From Paraspadella gotoi (lineage: Eukaryota; Chaetognatha), in contig CM119265.1 in NCBI GenBank assembly GCA_051294375.1, positions 4,710,421-4,774,420 on the forward strand: 64,000 nucleotides of DNA. Direction: 5' to 3'. A model generated the notes under the pieces. It did not search any database. It saw only the letters and a list, made by a program, of their open reading frames with translations, and was not told where the DNA came from. Positions within the stretch are counted from its first letter, which is position 1; each line of letters begins with the position of its first letter. The translations under genes and the position numbers were made by a program. Of this stretch, positions 37,700 to 49,001 are shown piece after piece.

Positions 37700-40600
37700 T
37701 CTCTCTATGTCTCTCTGAAAAGTGACGGAACTCGCGAGATTCGATACCCTGTGAAAACTATTCTTTTTTCTTTCACTGAGAAAAAGTTTGTTTTATCTCT
37801 CTCGCTCTCTATCTTTTTTGGGGTTCCTTGTTTTGTCTCTGTCTCAATATATTTTGTTTTACTTTCTCCTGTTTCTTTCCGAATACAATATCCCTCTGAA
37901 AATAAGGAAAGAAATCCTCTTGATTCTCTCAGAAAGAAACGTTCAATAGTGAAAAGCGAAAAAGAAAAAAAAACAAGTCAATCAAAAAAAGAAATTAAAA
38001 ATATAAACATAAAGAAAGATCAACGAAAAAGGGTTTCAAAGGTCTTAGTTCAACTTTTCTGTTCAAGTCACCGATGTTAGTTAATTTTAAATTCAGAGCT
38101 CCTTTGTTTGTTTTCGTTTTAATAAATCATCTTTTTTTTGTAAAAATAACGATTGATGTGTATGAGAAAAAAAAAAAAAGAATTGAAAGAATTATTTAAA
38201 GATAGAGAAGCAACATAGATATAACGAGATTGAGAGCGAGAGGGAAGAAAATCGGAATAAAAAAACTCAACCGAGAAACGTTTTTCTTCATTCGAATTCA
38301 TGAACACTAAAATATTCGTTCGGACAAATCGTAAATAATTTATTCTATTTACGGACTTTTACCTTGATGATAACAACTCGTAAACAAGCGAAATGTTCTT
38401 TGGGTTGTACGTCTGTACGTTTGCCATTTGTTCTACGTTTTTCTTTCTTTTCTTTCTCAGCCACACTTCACTACCATCGTCCGATCGCCAAAAAAAAAAA
38501 AAATTTTCTTCAGTATTTTTCAGATTCATTCAAAACCAAAATAAATTTTAAGCTCAAAGTTCGATTAATCTCGTTTTAGTTAAAGAAGCCTTAATTTATC
38601 TAATAAAAAAAAAATCATAATCTTTTTCACCTTTTTTTGTCACCATTATTTTTTTTCCTTCTTCCTTCAACCCCTTCCTGTTTTTTTCCCCATTTTTTAC
38701 TCCTTTGTCGAGCTAGTTAATGAATTAAGAATCATATCGGGCGGCAGGTGGCTATCCCCTTTAGAGTCAGCTTCGTCCCTTCGAAAAGAATCAAACGGTC
38801 GTCAATTGAGAACCAACTCGACTATAACTTTGGCATCCGATTCTCTTTTTAGTTTTTTTTCAAACAAAAAAAAGGTTTTTCTTTTCTCGTTTCCTTCGTC
38901 GCGCCATTGTTCTTTTGAGTTGTTTTTTTTTTTTTTGCTTGTTTCTCTTTGCCCGGAAACGTTTTGTCTCATGCGAGAGAGAAAAGACTCTGGGGGATCC
39001 TATTTTCTTTTCTTCTTATTTATTTCTCACAGTGTCTGTCAGATTTTTTTTTTTTTTTTTTTTTGCGGATCGCCCATCCGGAATTGGTATTTTCTTCTTT
39101 CTTTTTTGTTTTTTTTTTCATTCATTCTTTTTTTCTTTCTATTGTATATATCCTTCCATCTCTTTCGCCGCTTTACTTTTCTTTTTCATCTTATTAGATA
39201 ACAACACAATTTTTTTTCTTTTCTAATACTCTGTTACAGATGTTATCTCGTCTTATCAGCGTCGACGTCAATTAAAATGTTTTTTTTTTTTCGTTTCGTC
39301 TTTTTCCCCGTTAGGCTAAGCTTTTTTTTTCTTATGAAAATGTTGAATCTTTCTCTCTCTCACTCTCCTGTTTTCTCTACTTCCTCCATTCTCTCTCTCC
39401 CTCCCTCTCTATATCGTCTTTATCTCATTCACGGGGCCATAACTGTTGCAGCTTTGTCCTCAGTTATTTAACTGAATGAACCCCCCGCTTTCTCTACCCC
39501 TCCGTTCTCTCCGCCCATTTAAATCCCCCCCTCCTTCACCCCCTAACCATTTCCTTCCTTCCCGGTCTCATCAAATATGCAAAAAAAAAGAAAGAAAATT
39601 CTCGGGTCGAATCGCGCGGGAGCCGAGATCCACGATTGTTCTCCTCCAACGTTTTTTTTTTTTTTTTTACTCTCAAATTTTGTCGTCGTCGTTGTCGAGG
39701 TATGACGTTGTTTGTTGTTGTAGTTACTAGCCGTCCCATTCAACTTCTTTGTTCAGTCCATCTCGATGGTGATTTAAATTTCCACAAAAATCATTCCGAA
39801 TTGAAACATTTTCGGTTGGCTCGATTAACGAACTTTGAAATCCCCGTATTTTCTTGGCTTCTCTTGTTCTCCGCCATGAATTCCCACCTTTTTTTTAAAT
39901 TTTACATTTGCTTTCACCCTTTCTATGTGACAATTAAATATAAGTAAAAAAAACTAAACAAATAATGAACAAAAAAAATAGCGGACATGATCTGGAAAAA
40001 AAAGGGCCTGAACTGGGTAAATGGTGACAATAAAAAGCGGAAAAAAAAAATTCGCTGTGAAAAATAAAACTCGTGAATCGAAAGAAGTGTGAACCCGAGA
40101 GTTTTCTTTTCTGCATTTTACTTTACTCTTTCCCCTTCTTTTCTTTTTCGCGCGTTCCTTATATTCTCTACTATCTTTGCGCTTTCTTGTCCAACGAGGA
40201 AAAAAAAACAAAATGCAAAACAAAAAAAAAAAGAGAAGAGTGCTGTCTGGCTCGCGCGTGAAAGGAAAACAAATAAAACAGAAGAGAAAACAAAACTGGA
40301 CGAGAATGGAGAGAGAGAAAGAGGGAGAGAGATGAGAGGAGAGAGAGAGAGAGAGAGAAGACGTCAGCAACAAGGCTCGACCGTCTGAACAGTGTTCCTC
40401 GAGACTGGGAGAGAAAGATAGAGAAGAGGCCCTCTTGTTTTTCCATCAAGCTCTTCCCTCTTTTTTTTCTCTCTTCTCCCTTGCAAGTCGCGGAATCGAA
40501 TTGCCTAAATTGCTGACTGCTCTGATCTGCTCTCTCTCTCTCTCTGTCTCTCTCTCTCTCTCCCTCTCTCTCTCTTCTCTCCTCCTCCTCTCTCTCTCTC

Positions 40601-40718
40601 TCTCTCTCTCATCACTCGCTTTCATCTCGCTCCCAAGAGGCCTCAGGGCTTCACGCCAAAGCAGACCTCGTCCTCAATTGTTGCTGTCAGAAAGACATTC
40701 TAATGGAACGACGTATTT

Positions 40719-40754
<36 letters not shown>

Positions 40755-40920
40755 ATCTCTCTCTTCTGGCTCCGAACCACGGTGCCACGTGCAGCCCATC
40801 CCCTTTTCGTGGTTGCCATGGCACCCATCGTACAAATTGATTCACCTGTGGTTCTCGATGAATTCACTCTGATGTCGTCGTCGTCATCGTCGTCGTATTC
40901 AACGCACGACATAATTTCCC
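37700..40920. other. Non-coding part of copy A, no gene recognised
   Basis: A/T- and T-rich sequence with a T22-type homopolymer near 39043-39064 and another near 39651-39668. These correspond to N gaps in copies B and C. CT-rich runs occupy about 40520-40610 and 40718-40765. Frames of 60-145 codons are Phe/Ser-rich and not conserved in frame between copies. Confidence 0.55.
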
Positions 40921-40933
40921 TTTCGATCACCAA

Positions 40934-40945
40934 TGACGTCATGTG
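40934..40945. promoter_or_regulatory. Overlapping CRE palindrome and E-box, copy A
   Basis: A full CRE palindrome TGACGTCA (40934-40941) overlaps CATGTG (40940-40945). The composite word is intact in copy C at 56289-56300. CREB/ATF and bHLH-ZIP factors bind such words. The surrounding 41030-41180 is GC-rich. Function is inferred. Confidence 0.33.
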
Positions 40946-41763
40946 ATCTCACCTTTTTTTATTCGTTTTATTTCTTTCTCGGTTCCATCGCATCATTTTC
41001 CACTTCCGCAATTTTTTCCTGCATGACACGCCCCAACTCCACGATTTCACCGCGCCATTTCCCGGTTCGCGATGCCATCGTCCGTTATGCGCCGATTAGA
41101 AGTGACGACGCCGTGGATGGGCGGGGAAAGGGGCGCGGAAGGGGGGGGGGCGAAAGAAACCGGCGTCGGCGGCGCGAGATAAGAATGTGGAACGAGTCCA
41201 TTCTTCACCACGCGGTCGTTAGAGGACGCTTGCCGTTGTGCTTGGATCTCTGCTTGGGTCTCTGCTTGCCTTTCTTATTTAACATTCAGCTCGCCTTTGT
41301 ACTGGTGTTTGAGTTTTAGCGGAAAATTAAGATTTTTAGCCTTGAAATACTTTTTTGTAAATATTTTTTTTCTCCTATCTTCTCTTCTTTTCTTTCTCTC
41401 TATTCAAATCTTTTGTTTTCATTTCTCTCTCTCCCTCTCTATCCTTCCTTCTTATCATTATTAAGAGCGGAAAGAATAAACTTCGACAATTGTTTACTCT
41501 CTCACATTATTATTCGAATATTGTTGAAGAATATTTTTTTTCTAAAAATACATTCTTCTCTAGACCTTTCTTTTTTCCCTTTTTCTTTTTTTTTTTTCTT
41601 TTAAAATTATTATCGGAAAAAACTCTCGAAAATTTGAGGCCTCTCGAAAAACAAAAAAAATCGGTTAGAGTCCCTTGAAATCGCTGATAAAGCATGAAAG
41701 ACTCGAGAGCCGTTTTTCTCTTCGTCTTGACAAACGATTATCATTGATTTCTGTGTAGTAGGA

Positions 41764-41823
<60 letters not shown>

Positions 41824-42429
41824 CCCCTCACTCACTCTCTCTCTCTCTCTGCCTTGTTTCCATAGGAGTGGATCTTTTAATACGTGTGTTATTCGTTGCT
41901 TTGGTTTATTGATTTCCAAGTTCCCGCCATTTTAGGCAAAAAATGAAGACTTGTTACAATCTGGTCTTCGGTCTTTGAAATGGTGTAAAGTTCTCTCTCT
42001 TTTTCATCTTTTACCTCTCTCTCTTCTCTCTCGTCTTCTCTCTCCTCTCTCTCTCTCTCTCTGATGTACGAAATTAATGTTCGCGAAACCCTTCGCTCTG
42101 TCCCCCTCTCGCTTCCAAAGCCCAACGTTTCCGCGAGGAAATGATTCGCCTACCAGATTCCGGCCGAAGATTGGTTCTAACTGAAGAAGATTCCGCAGCG
42201 CGGTTTTCTTCTCGCTGGCGGCGGCCGGGGGTCGCCGGATGCTGGCGGAGTCGCGAGCGGCGCTCGTTATGGGGCGACGTGCGGGCATCCGGAGAGGAAG
42301 GGAAAGGGAGAAAGAAAAATGAGCCGGAAAAGGCGAGAGGGAAACGCGCCTCCGTCCACCGGAGAGAAAATGGCGAAGAAGAAGAAGAGAAAAAAAAAGG
42401 AAGGAAACCGTTTTTCTTTTTTATATTTT
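40946..42429. other. Non-coding part of copy A, no gene recognised
   Basis: GC-rich sequence to about 41180, then A/T-rich. A long interrupted CT run lies at about 41764-41850 and another at 42040-42062. It is collinear with copy C about 56301-57775. Confidence 0.55.
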
Positions 42430-42660
42430 TTTTTCCCTTTCGGCGCCATCGACGCCGACGGCGGCGTCCGCCTACATTGCGCCGGCGTCATTCTGCGCCA
42501 TCTTCCCTCCGGAAACGACGCCCGGCGACGCCGATTGGCGACGTCATCGCGATCTTGCATCCTGTCGCTCGCACGCGCGACGCCTGGGGAGGGAGCGAGC
42601 GAAAGAGAGAAATATGACCTTTCCCGCCGCGAGATGGCGGTTATGTTGTCGTCTTCGTCG
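42430..42660. promoter_or_regulatory. CpG-rich TATA-less promoter-like island, copy A
   Basis: In 230 bp: GCGCCATC near 42443, GCGCCATCTTCC (42495-42506, YY1/Pho-like GCCAT core), an inverted CCAAT box ATTGG (42534-42538) immediately followed by CRE-type GACGTCAT (42540-42547), a canonical E2F word TTTCCCGCC (42620-42628) and GATGGCGG (42633-42640). CpG is very dense. The set recurs in the same order in copy C (57785-57990). No transcript or downstream exon was recognised. A 250-codon frame crosses it but diverges in frame between copies. Confidence 0.45.
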
Positions 42661-43097
42661 TCGTTCCCGCGCGTCTGTCTCCGTACCAGTCTCGTCTGTC
42701 AAAACCCAACTGTCATCGACTTTTGGTCTCCGTCTCTTCCTCGAAAACCCCTCGGCTCTCGGACGACGTTGATCCGCCCAAAACGGCGAGGTTCATCATC
42801 GTCCTCCGGGTTCTTTTCAGGGTCGCTTTACCCCGAGGGTAAGTCTGAGGCTCCTGAGACTCTCGCACGCCATCTGTTGTTGTTCCTAAACGTTTATGGA
42901 TTTCGCAAGTTGGAAGATCTCGTATCCCACGTGGTTCTCGGATGTTGTTTTAACTGGTTGCGTATTTTACTGAATTGGCCACTAGCCAAAAAAAAAATGT
43001 TTATGGCCAATGACCCTCGAATGTTTTTACCGTTCTCTTGTTGTGATAATAACCTAATGTTGAGGATGTAGCCTCACCTCTACTAATCTCGTCTACC

Positions 43098-43925
43098 TTA
43101 AGAAAAAGGGTCATTCAATTCAACTTCAACAATAGGCCAAAATGGAGTACCAAATTCAGAAAGCTGAGCTCCCTGCGATTCCGAACAATGTATTCACTTT
43201 AAACATTGATGCATTCTACCCCATTTTATATCGTTTTAATTATAATATAAAATAAAAGAAACCTATCTGAAGAGTTTGCAGGTCAAACGAAAAGCCAATC
43301 CATCTGATATTTTTTATGAATTTTTTTATTACTGAATAAAAAAATGTAATAGAGAGACATTTTTAAATTTCACTTGTATCCTTGAAAATGAAACGTTTTA
43401 AAACTTTAACCCTGATTCTTTCTAACTGGAACGCGTTTATCAAAATGTCTCTCTATTACATTTTTACAAATGTTTTTAAGATTGCTAATCAAATTTTTAA
43501 TTCAATATTACTTGAAGTCGTCTAGGCTGCAACTCTTCAAATTCAGTGTAGATTCATTGTAGCTCGAGATTTCTTTACCATTCTATTTAACTGAAGATTT
43601 TGTTCATGACTGGAAACCAAGAGAGTACGAAAGATTAATTGTTTAATTCTCCCCTTCTAAAAACTAACCCATACCGTGTTTTAACTTCTTACCTATATTT
43701 TTTAACAAACAGATTGAAAACAAATCTTTAAAAAATGTGCTTACCCATTCAACTTAAAATTTTGTTATTTACCGATTTCAAAAAAAATATTTAAAACACA
43801 ATGTTGACATATAAATGAAAACTTTTTTTTTGGTGACTTTACTGGTGATAACGATGTAATTCTCGATGTATAGCTCTAATACATCAATGATTAGTATTGT
43901 TATGCTGAATGACCTTTCCTCTTAA
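43098..43925. mobile_element. 820-bp non-autonomous TIR element flanked by TTAA
   Basis: Copy C has the uninterrupted site CTACCTTAACTTAC (58448-58461). Copy A has TTAA (43098-43101), 820 bp of extra DNA (43102-43921), then TTAA again (43922-43925). The ends are imperfect inverted repeats: GAAAAAGGGTCATTCA at the left and, reverse-complemented, GAGGAAAGGTCATTCA at the right, about 16 of 23 positions matching. The element is A/T-rich with no transposase frame, so it is MITE-like. TTAA duplication is the hallmark of the piggyBac superfamily, but the ends lack its usual CCC. A TA duplication (Tc1/mariner type) inside the TTAA fits equally well. A partial copy lies at 14308. Confidence 0.82.
43340..43465. 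repeat. 24-bp perfect internal inverted repeat within the TIR element
   Basis: 43340-43363 and 43442-43465 are exact reverse complements around the word GTAATAGAGAGACA, separated by 78 bp. A transcript would fold into a long stem. Of the two arms, only the TTTTTACAAATG side is recognisable in the partial copy near 14650. Confidence 0.85.
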
Positions 43926-44481
43926 CTTACTTTGTCAATTTTAGCTCAACCTCGCTCTCTCAAAACAATGGGATTCTGTAATTTTGGGTTTTTAATCTCG
44001 GACAGAGTGACGGGTTAAATCCTCCCGGTTTGTGTACGAACAAGAGAAGGTGAAACGAAAGCCGATTTCAATCCTCGACATTTTCTTTGGCTTTTCTTCT
44101 TTCCTTTAATCGAGCCCTGTTTTCCCTTTATTTTCCTTTATTTTCCTTTTTTTCTTTTCCTTTGCTTTTTGTAGCTCGACGGAATCCGGAGTTTCGTCGA
44201 GTAAAATCTCATGATGTCGTTGATTTGTTGTCGTCGTTGAGAGAGATGAGAGAGAGAGAGAAGAGAGAGTCCCACGGCTTTTGTTTGTTTTCGCGTCCTC
44301 TTCCCTTCTCTCCCTTTTTTTTTGGAGGCCTCTCTCCTCTCCTTTCATTTCCGTCTAATTCTCTTTGTCTCTTTCTCTCTCTCCCCTGCTTGTAAAATAC
44401 TGTACCTCGACTATATTTTATACTGAATCCATTCTCTCTCCGGTTTATTCGTCCCTCGTGGTGCCGCTTAAAATTTTTATT

Positions 44482-44551
<70 letters not shown>

Positions 44552-46049
44552 ATCATCGCTTCATTCACGGATCTCGTATGTCGCGAATACGGCCCTCCTG
44601 TTTTCTGTTTCTTCTTCGTTCATTATGTCGGAAATGGAAGAGGTTTGTGGGCGGAGATGAACCTTCATTCCAAACCTCAATTTCCTTATCTCTCTCTCTC
44701 TCTCTCTCTCTCCCTCTCTCTCTCCTCTCTTTCTCCTCTCTCCTCTTCTCTCTCTCGGGGTCGTCTCTCTTCGCTCTCGGGGGGCGCTTCTGGTTAAATC
44801 GCACGCCGAAAAAATCAGCTACCATAAGGTTTTTTTGTTTTCGTCTAAAACTTTGCCGATTCGACGGTCGATTCCATCCTGGCATCCAGGTCGGCTTCGC
44901 CGGGACGGTCTCTACTTTCTCCGCCGCAGGCTCCTCTTTGTTTCCTAAAGGTCCCCCCCCGTCCTTACCGCGGTTTCCATCTTAATTTCCCGCCCTTGTT
45001 TGGACTCAAAACAAAAGGAAAACGAAAGAGAGAAAGAGGAAAACACTTTTCCCCCCTTTTTTCTCTTTTCAGATCGCAAAAGGTCGAAAACTGGATGAGA
45101 TTTTTGACCGAAGGTGAAGGGTCAACGCCTAAGCCTACACTGCCTTCCGTCGCTAAAGGCCGTTAGTCGAAAGAGGCTTCGAGCACCATCATCGCTGTCG
45201 TCTCATCATCATCATCATTACCGCACCATCGTCCGTCCTTTATCTCCAAAGTGACTCCCTTCCCTCTCGATCCTCTTCTCCCTTTTCCCCAGGCGCTCTC
45301 TTTTTTTTTTTCCGATCTTTCAAAAATATAACGAAGGGCGAAATTAACATAAGAATTTATCTCTCAAACCGTTTCCTGTTTTTTCCGAGCGAAGAGAAAT
45401 GTATTCCAAAACAAAATGTAAACAACGGCGTCGTCATCGTCATTCGTTTTAGTAATTTCTCAAAGGGAAAGAACGAAAACATTTCTTCACCGAGTTATTA
45501 TAGCTCCATTTCTCTTGTCAAAACAAGGCGCGAGTAAGGATAAAGATTATATTCGAATAAAAAAAAAAAAACGTCTGTATTCTACAGTTAAACTCGTATA
45601 AAAAAAAATAGAACAAGGAACTAAGCTTAAACGTTCGATTATTTTTTTTTTATGACAATCCTAGATGTCGTTTCGGGAAGTTTCTCTTTTTCTTACCTTT
45701 GGAGTTTTGCAAAAGAGTAGAAGAAAAACTGGAGTGGGAAAAAGCAATACGAAAGAGATGCGGTGTCAATTATTTAGAGATAGATATAAAATATAGCAAT
45801 GTAAGAACATTAATGCTATAAAATATATTCAAGACCAAATCACTATAATGACTTTTTATGACCGAATAACCTAACAATTAAATTCTCCCAAAAAGTTAAA
45901 ACGATTGCATCACCGCATCCACATAAAAATTGCGACATATGTGTTCCCTCCGCGATTTTTTTGCTTCATGCGTTCGCGGAATAAAAGCGATAAATAATAA
46001 AAAGGCCATAAATCCTTTATTCTGTTTCCTTCCATTCACGCGATGACGT
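43926..46049. other. Non-coding part of copy A, no gene recognised
   Basis: Collinear with copy C 58456-59319 and then 63603 onward. CT runs lie at about 44485-44551 and 44690-44755, and an (ATC)n run near 45209-45228. 45300-46015 is A/T-rich. No gene, RNA or repeat end recognised beyond those listed. Confidence 0.5.
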
Positions 46050-46194
46050 TCGGTTCCTTGGGTCTATTTTAACCCCAAGAGAACCCGGGCCGATGGCACC
46101 TCGGGGTATGGCGATGAAACCGGGTACGGTAGGGCTCTTGGGCGCTGAGTCCATGGGGGACGCTGGCGCCGTCGCGGTCAAAGTTGGACCCGGG
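46050..46194 (-). CDS. Possible truncated coding exon at a gap edge
   Basis: This is a GC-rich stretch abutting the 25-N gap, unlike the A/T-rich DNA before it. All three minus frames and one plus frame stay open from the gap edge for 40 or more codons. One minus frame gives a Pro/Ala/Gly/Ile-rich peptide ending at a stop at 46017. Another has strongly C-ending codons. On the plus strand a pyrimidine-bearing CCCCAAG near 46079 could be a splice acceptor. I recognise no family, and which strand codes, if either, cannot be decided here. Confidence 0.2.
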
Positions 46195-46219
46195 NNNNNN
46201 NNNNNNNNNNNNNNNNNNN
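46195..46219. other. Assembly gap, 25 N, at the copy A/B junction
   Basis: Exactly 25 N. The left side is the GC-rich end of copy A. The right side starts abruptly inside the unit, equivalent to position 36408 of copy A. Confidence 0.99.
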
Positions 46220-46697
46220 AAAAAAAGAACGAGGGTCCGTGTTGTGAGCGAAAAATACAATCGTTCACTCGAAAACGTCATCATTCATTCTTTCACACCT
46301 CTGAGGATTACGATTCGCCGCACACCAAAAAAAATGGGAAAACATTGCGAAGTTTCGTACTCACGAATAGGCTTCGGTATTAAAAGAAACCAAAGAAGAA
46401 AATGAGAAGTTGTGGTGTAGAAAATATGACGCAGTTGCGAGGCAACGCCGACTTCTCATCTCCTCCGAATGGCTTTCCCATCTCTTCTCGCGTCTCCTCT
46501 CCCACCTCCACACCCCCCATCGCTTTGCCCCATCGAGTTATGCGGTAGTGATAACTTTCGTCTCGCTCAAGAAAAAAAAAATTCCCCGGTTGTGTTTTCT
46601 TTTCTCAATTCGCGGAGCAGCGTCAAAAAATATCGAAGCTCGTCCCGACGCGGGTGGCTCTTTCGACCTTTGGCGTCCGTGGCGTCTACGCCTGTTT

Positions 46698-47272
46698 CTC
46701 ACTCCCCCTTCCTTCCCTTTTTCTCGTCCCTCTGCTCTTTCCTTTTTCCCCTTTCCTTTCTTCCCTCCTTCCTTTTTTTCTCACTCCCCCTTCCTTCCCT
46801 TTTTCTCGTCCCTCTCCCCTTTCCTTTTTCCCTTCCTTTCTTCCTTCCTTTCTTCCTTCCTTTTTTTTCACGACTCCCCCTCCTTCCTTTCTCGTCCCTC
46901 TCCCCTTTCCTTTTTCCCCTTTCCTTTCATCCCTCCTCCTTTTTTTCTCACTCCCCTTCCTTCCCTTTTTCTCGTCCTCTGCTCTTTCCTTTTTCCCCCT
47001 TTCCTTTCTTCCCTCCTTCCTTTTTTTCTCACTCCCCCTTCCTTCCCTTTTTCTCGTCCCTCTGCCTTTCTTTTTCCCCTTCCTTTCTTCCTCCTTCTTT
47101 TTTTCTCACTCCCCCTTCCTTCCCTTTTTCTCGTCCCTCTGCTCTTCCTTTTCCCTTCCTTCTTCCTTCCTTCCTTTTTTTCTCACTCGCCAGCCCTCCC
47201 TTTTTCTTCGTCCCTCTTCCCTTTCCTCTTTTCCTTTTCCTTTCTTCCTTCCTTTCGTTCCTTCCTTTTTTT
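46698..47272. repeat. ~80-bp polypyrimidine minisatellite, copy B
   Basis: Has the same seven units in the same order as copy A, including the variant unit with CACGACTCCCCCTCC (near 46870; copy A near 37047). The array therefore existed before the blocks were copied. Confidence 0.9.
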
Positions 47273-48882
47273 TGCTTCTGTTTTCACTCTTCCAATTCAA
47301 GGTTTTTTTTCTCTCTCTCTCTCCTCATCTCTCTCTCTCTCTCTCTTCCTCTCTCTCTCTCTTCTCTTCTCTCTCTCTCTCTCTTCTCTCTCTTCTGCTC
47401 TTGTATTTCCCTGTGATCATCACTCCTTTTAAAAAAAAGAAGGTGGTCCATAAAATTCACCCCCCACTTTTTGAAAGGGGGTTGTTCCTAAGCCCCTCAG
47501 TTTCAAGGGGGTGGTCTCTCTATGTCTCTCGAAAAGTGAACGGAACTCGCGAGATCGATACCCTGGTGAAACTATTTTTTTTTCTTTCACTGAGAAAAAG
47601 TTTGTTTTCTCTCTCTCGCTCTCTATCTTTTTTGGGGTTCCTTGTTTGTCTCTGTCTCAATATATTTTGTTTTACTTTCTCCTGTTTTCTTTCCGAATAA
47701 ATATCCCTCCTGAAAATAAGGAAAGAAATCCTCTTGATTCTCTCAAGAAAGAAACGTTCAATAGTGAAAAGCGAAAAAAGAAAAAAAAAACAAGTCAATC
47801 CAAAAAAAGAAGTTAAAATATAAACATAAAGAAAGATCAACGAAAAAGGGTTTCCAAAGGTCTTAGTTCAACTTTTCTGGTTCAAGTTTCACCGATGTTA
47901 GTTAATTTTAATTCAGAGGCTCCTTTGTTTGTTTTCGTTTTAATAAATCATCTTTTTTTTTGTAAAAATAACGATTGATGTGATGAGAAAAAAAAAAAGA
48001 ATTGAAAGAATTATTTAAAGATAGAGAAGCAACATAAGATATAACGAGATTGAGAGCGAGAGGGAAGAAATCGGAATAAAAAAACTCAACCGAGAAACGT
48101 TTTCTTCATTTCGAATTCATGAACACTAAAATATTTCGTTCGGACAAAATCGTAAATAATTTATTCTATTTACGACTTTTACCTTTGATACAACTCGTAA
48201 ACAAGCGAAATGTTCTTGGGGTTGTACGTCTGTACGTTTGCCATTTGTTCTACGTTTTTCTTTCTTTTTCTTTCTCACGCACACATTCATCTACCATCGT
48301 CCGATCGCCAAAAAAAAAAAAAAAATTTTTCTTCAGTATTTTTCAGATTCATTCAAAACAAAATAAATTTTAAGCTCAAAGTTCGATTAATCTCGTTTTA
48401 GTTAAAGAAGCCTTAAATTTATCTAATAAAAAAAATCATAATCTTTTTCACCTTTTTTGTCACCTTATTTTTTTTCTCTTCTTCCCTTCACCCTTCCTGT
48501 TTTTTTCCCCCCATTTTTTACTCCTTTGTCGAGCTAGTTAATGAATTAAATCAATATCGGGCGGCAGGTGGCTATCCCCTTTAGAGACGCTTCGTCCCTT
48601 CGAAAAGAATCAAACGGTCCGTCATTTGAGAACCAACTCGACTATAAACTTTGCATCCGATTCTCTTTTTTTAGTTTTTTTCAACAAAAAAAAAGGTTTT
48701 TCTTTTTCTCGTTTCCTTCGTCGCGCCATTGTTCTTTTTGAGTTGTTTTTTTTTTTTGCTTGTTTCTTTTTCGTGAAACGTTTTGTCTCATGCGAGAGAG
48801 AAAAAGAACTCTGGGGGATCCTATTTTCTTTTCTTCTTATTTATTTCTCACAGTGTCTGTCAGATTTTTTTTTTTTTTTTTT

Positions 48883-49001
48883 NNNNNNNNNNNNNNNNNN
48901 NNNNNNNNNNNNNNNNNNNNNNNNNNNNNNNNNNNNNNNNNNNNNNNNNNNNNNNNNNNNNNNNNNNNNNNNNNNNNNNNNNNNNNNNNNNNNNNNNNNN
49001 N
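48883..49001. other. 119-N gap inside a poly-T run, closed in copies A and C
   Basis: The left edge is CAGATTTT... and the right edge ATCGCCCATCCGG. Copies A (39040-39070) and C (54580-54610) read the same flanks joined by about 20-24 T and GCG[G/A]G, so roughly 119 missing bases are not expected here. Confidence 0.93.

Larger units (their letters stand above)
32983..46194. repeat. Tandem block, copy A
   Basis: The locus recurs as copy C (49438 onward), with its central part also as copy B (46220-49424). Matching landmarks between A and C are 32983 with 49438, 36233 with 51767, about 39480 with 55003, 43098 with 58452, and 44818 with 63603. Copy A alone carries the 820-bp TIR element (43102-43921), a foldback (34210-36020), about 170 bp of CT-flanked sequence near 40610-40780, and a GC-rich tail (46050-46194). 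Confidence 0.93.

Noticed and set aside
36586-37718. Open frames of 280-365 codons in all three plus frames (repeated in copies B and C)
   Set aside because: They are Phe/Ser/Pro/Leu runs generated by the polypyrimidine minisatellite. All three frames being open at once shows that composition, not selection, keeps them open.
37675-37760. The hairpin region considered as a transposon terminus
   Set aside because: No second matching end or target duplication was found, and it is present in all three copies.
42319-43071. A 250-codon frame across the promoter-like island of copy A
   Set aside because: The counterpart in copy C shifts frame and ends early, the peptide is low complexity in its first part, and no domain is recognisable.
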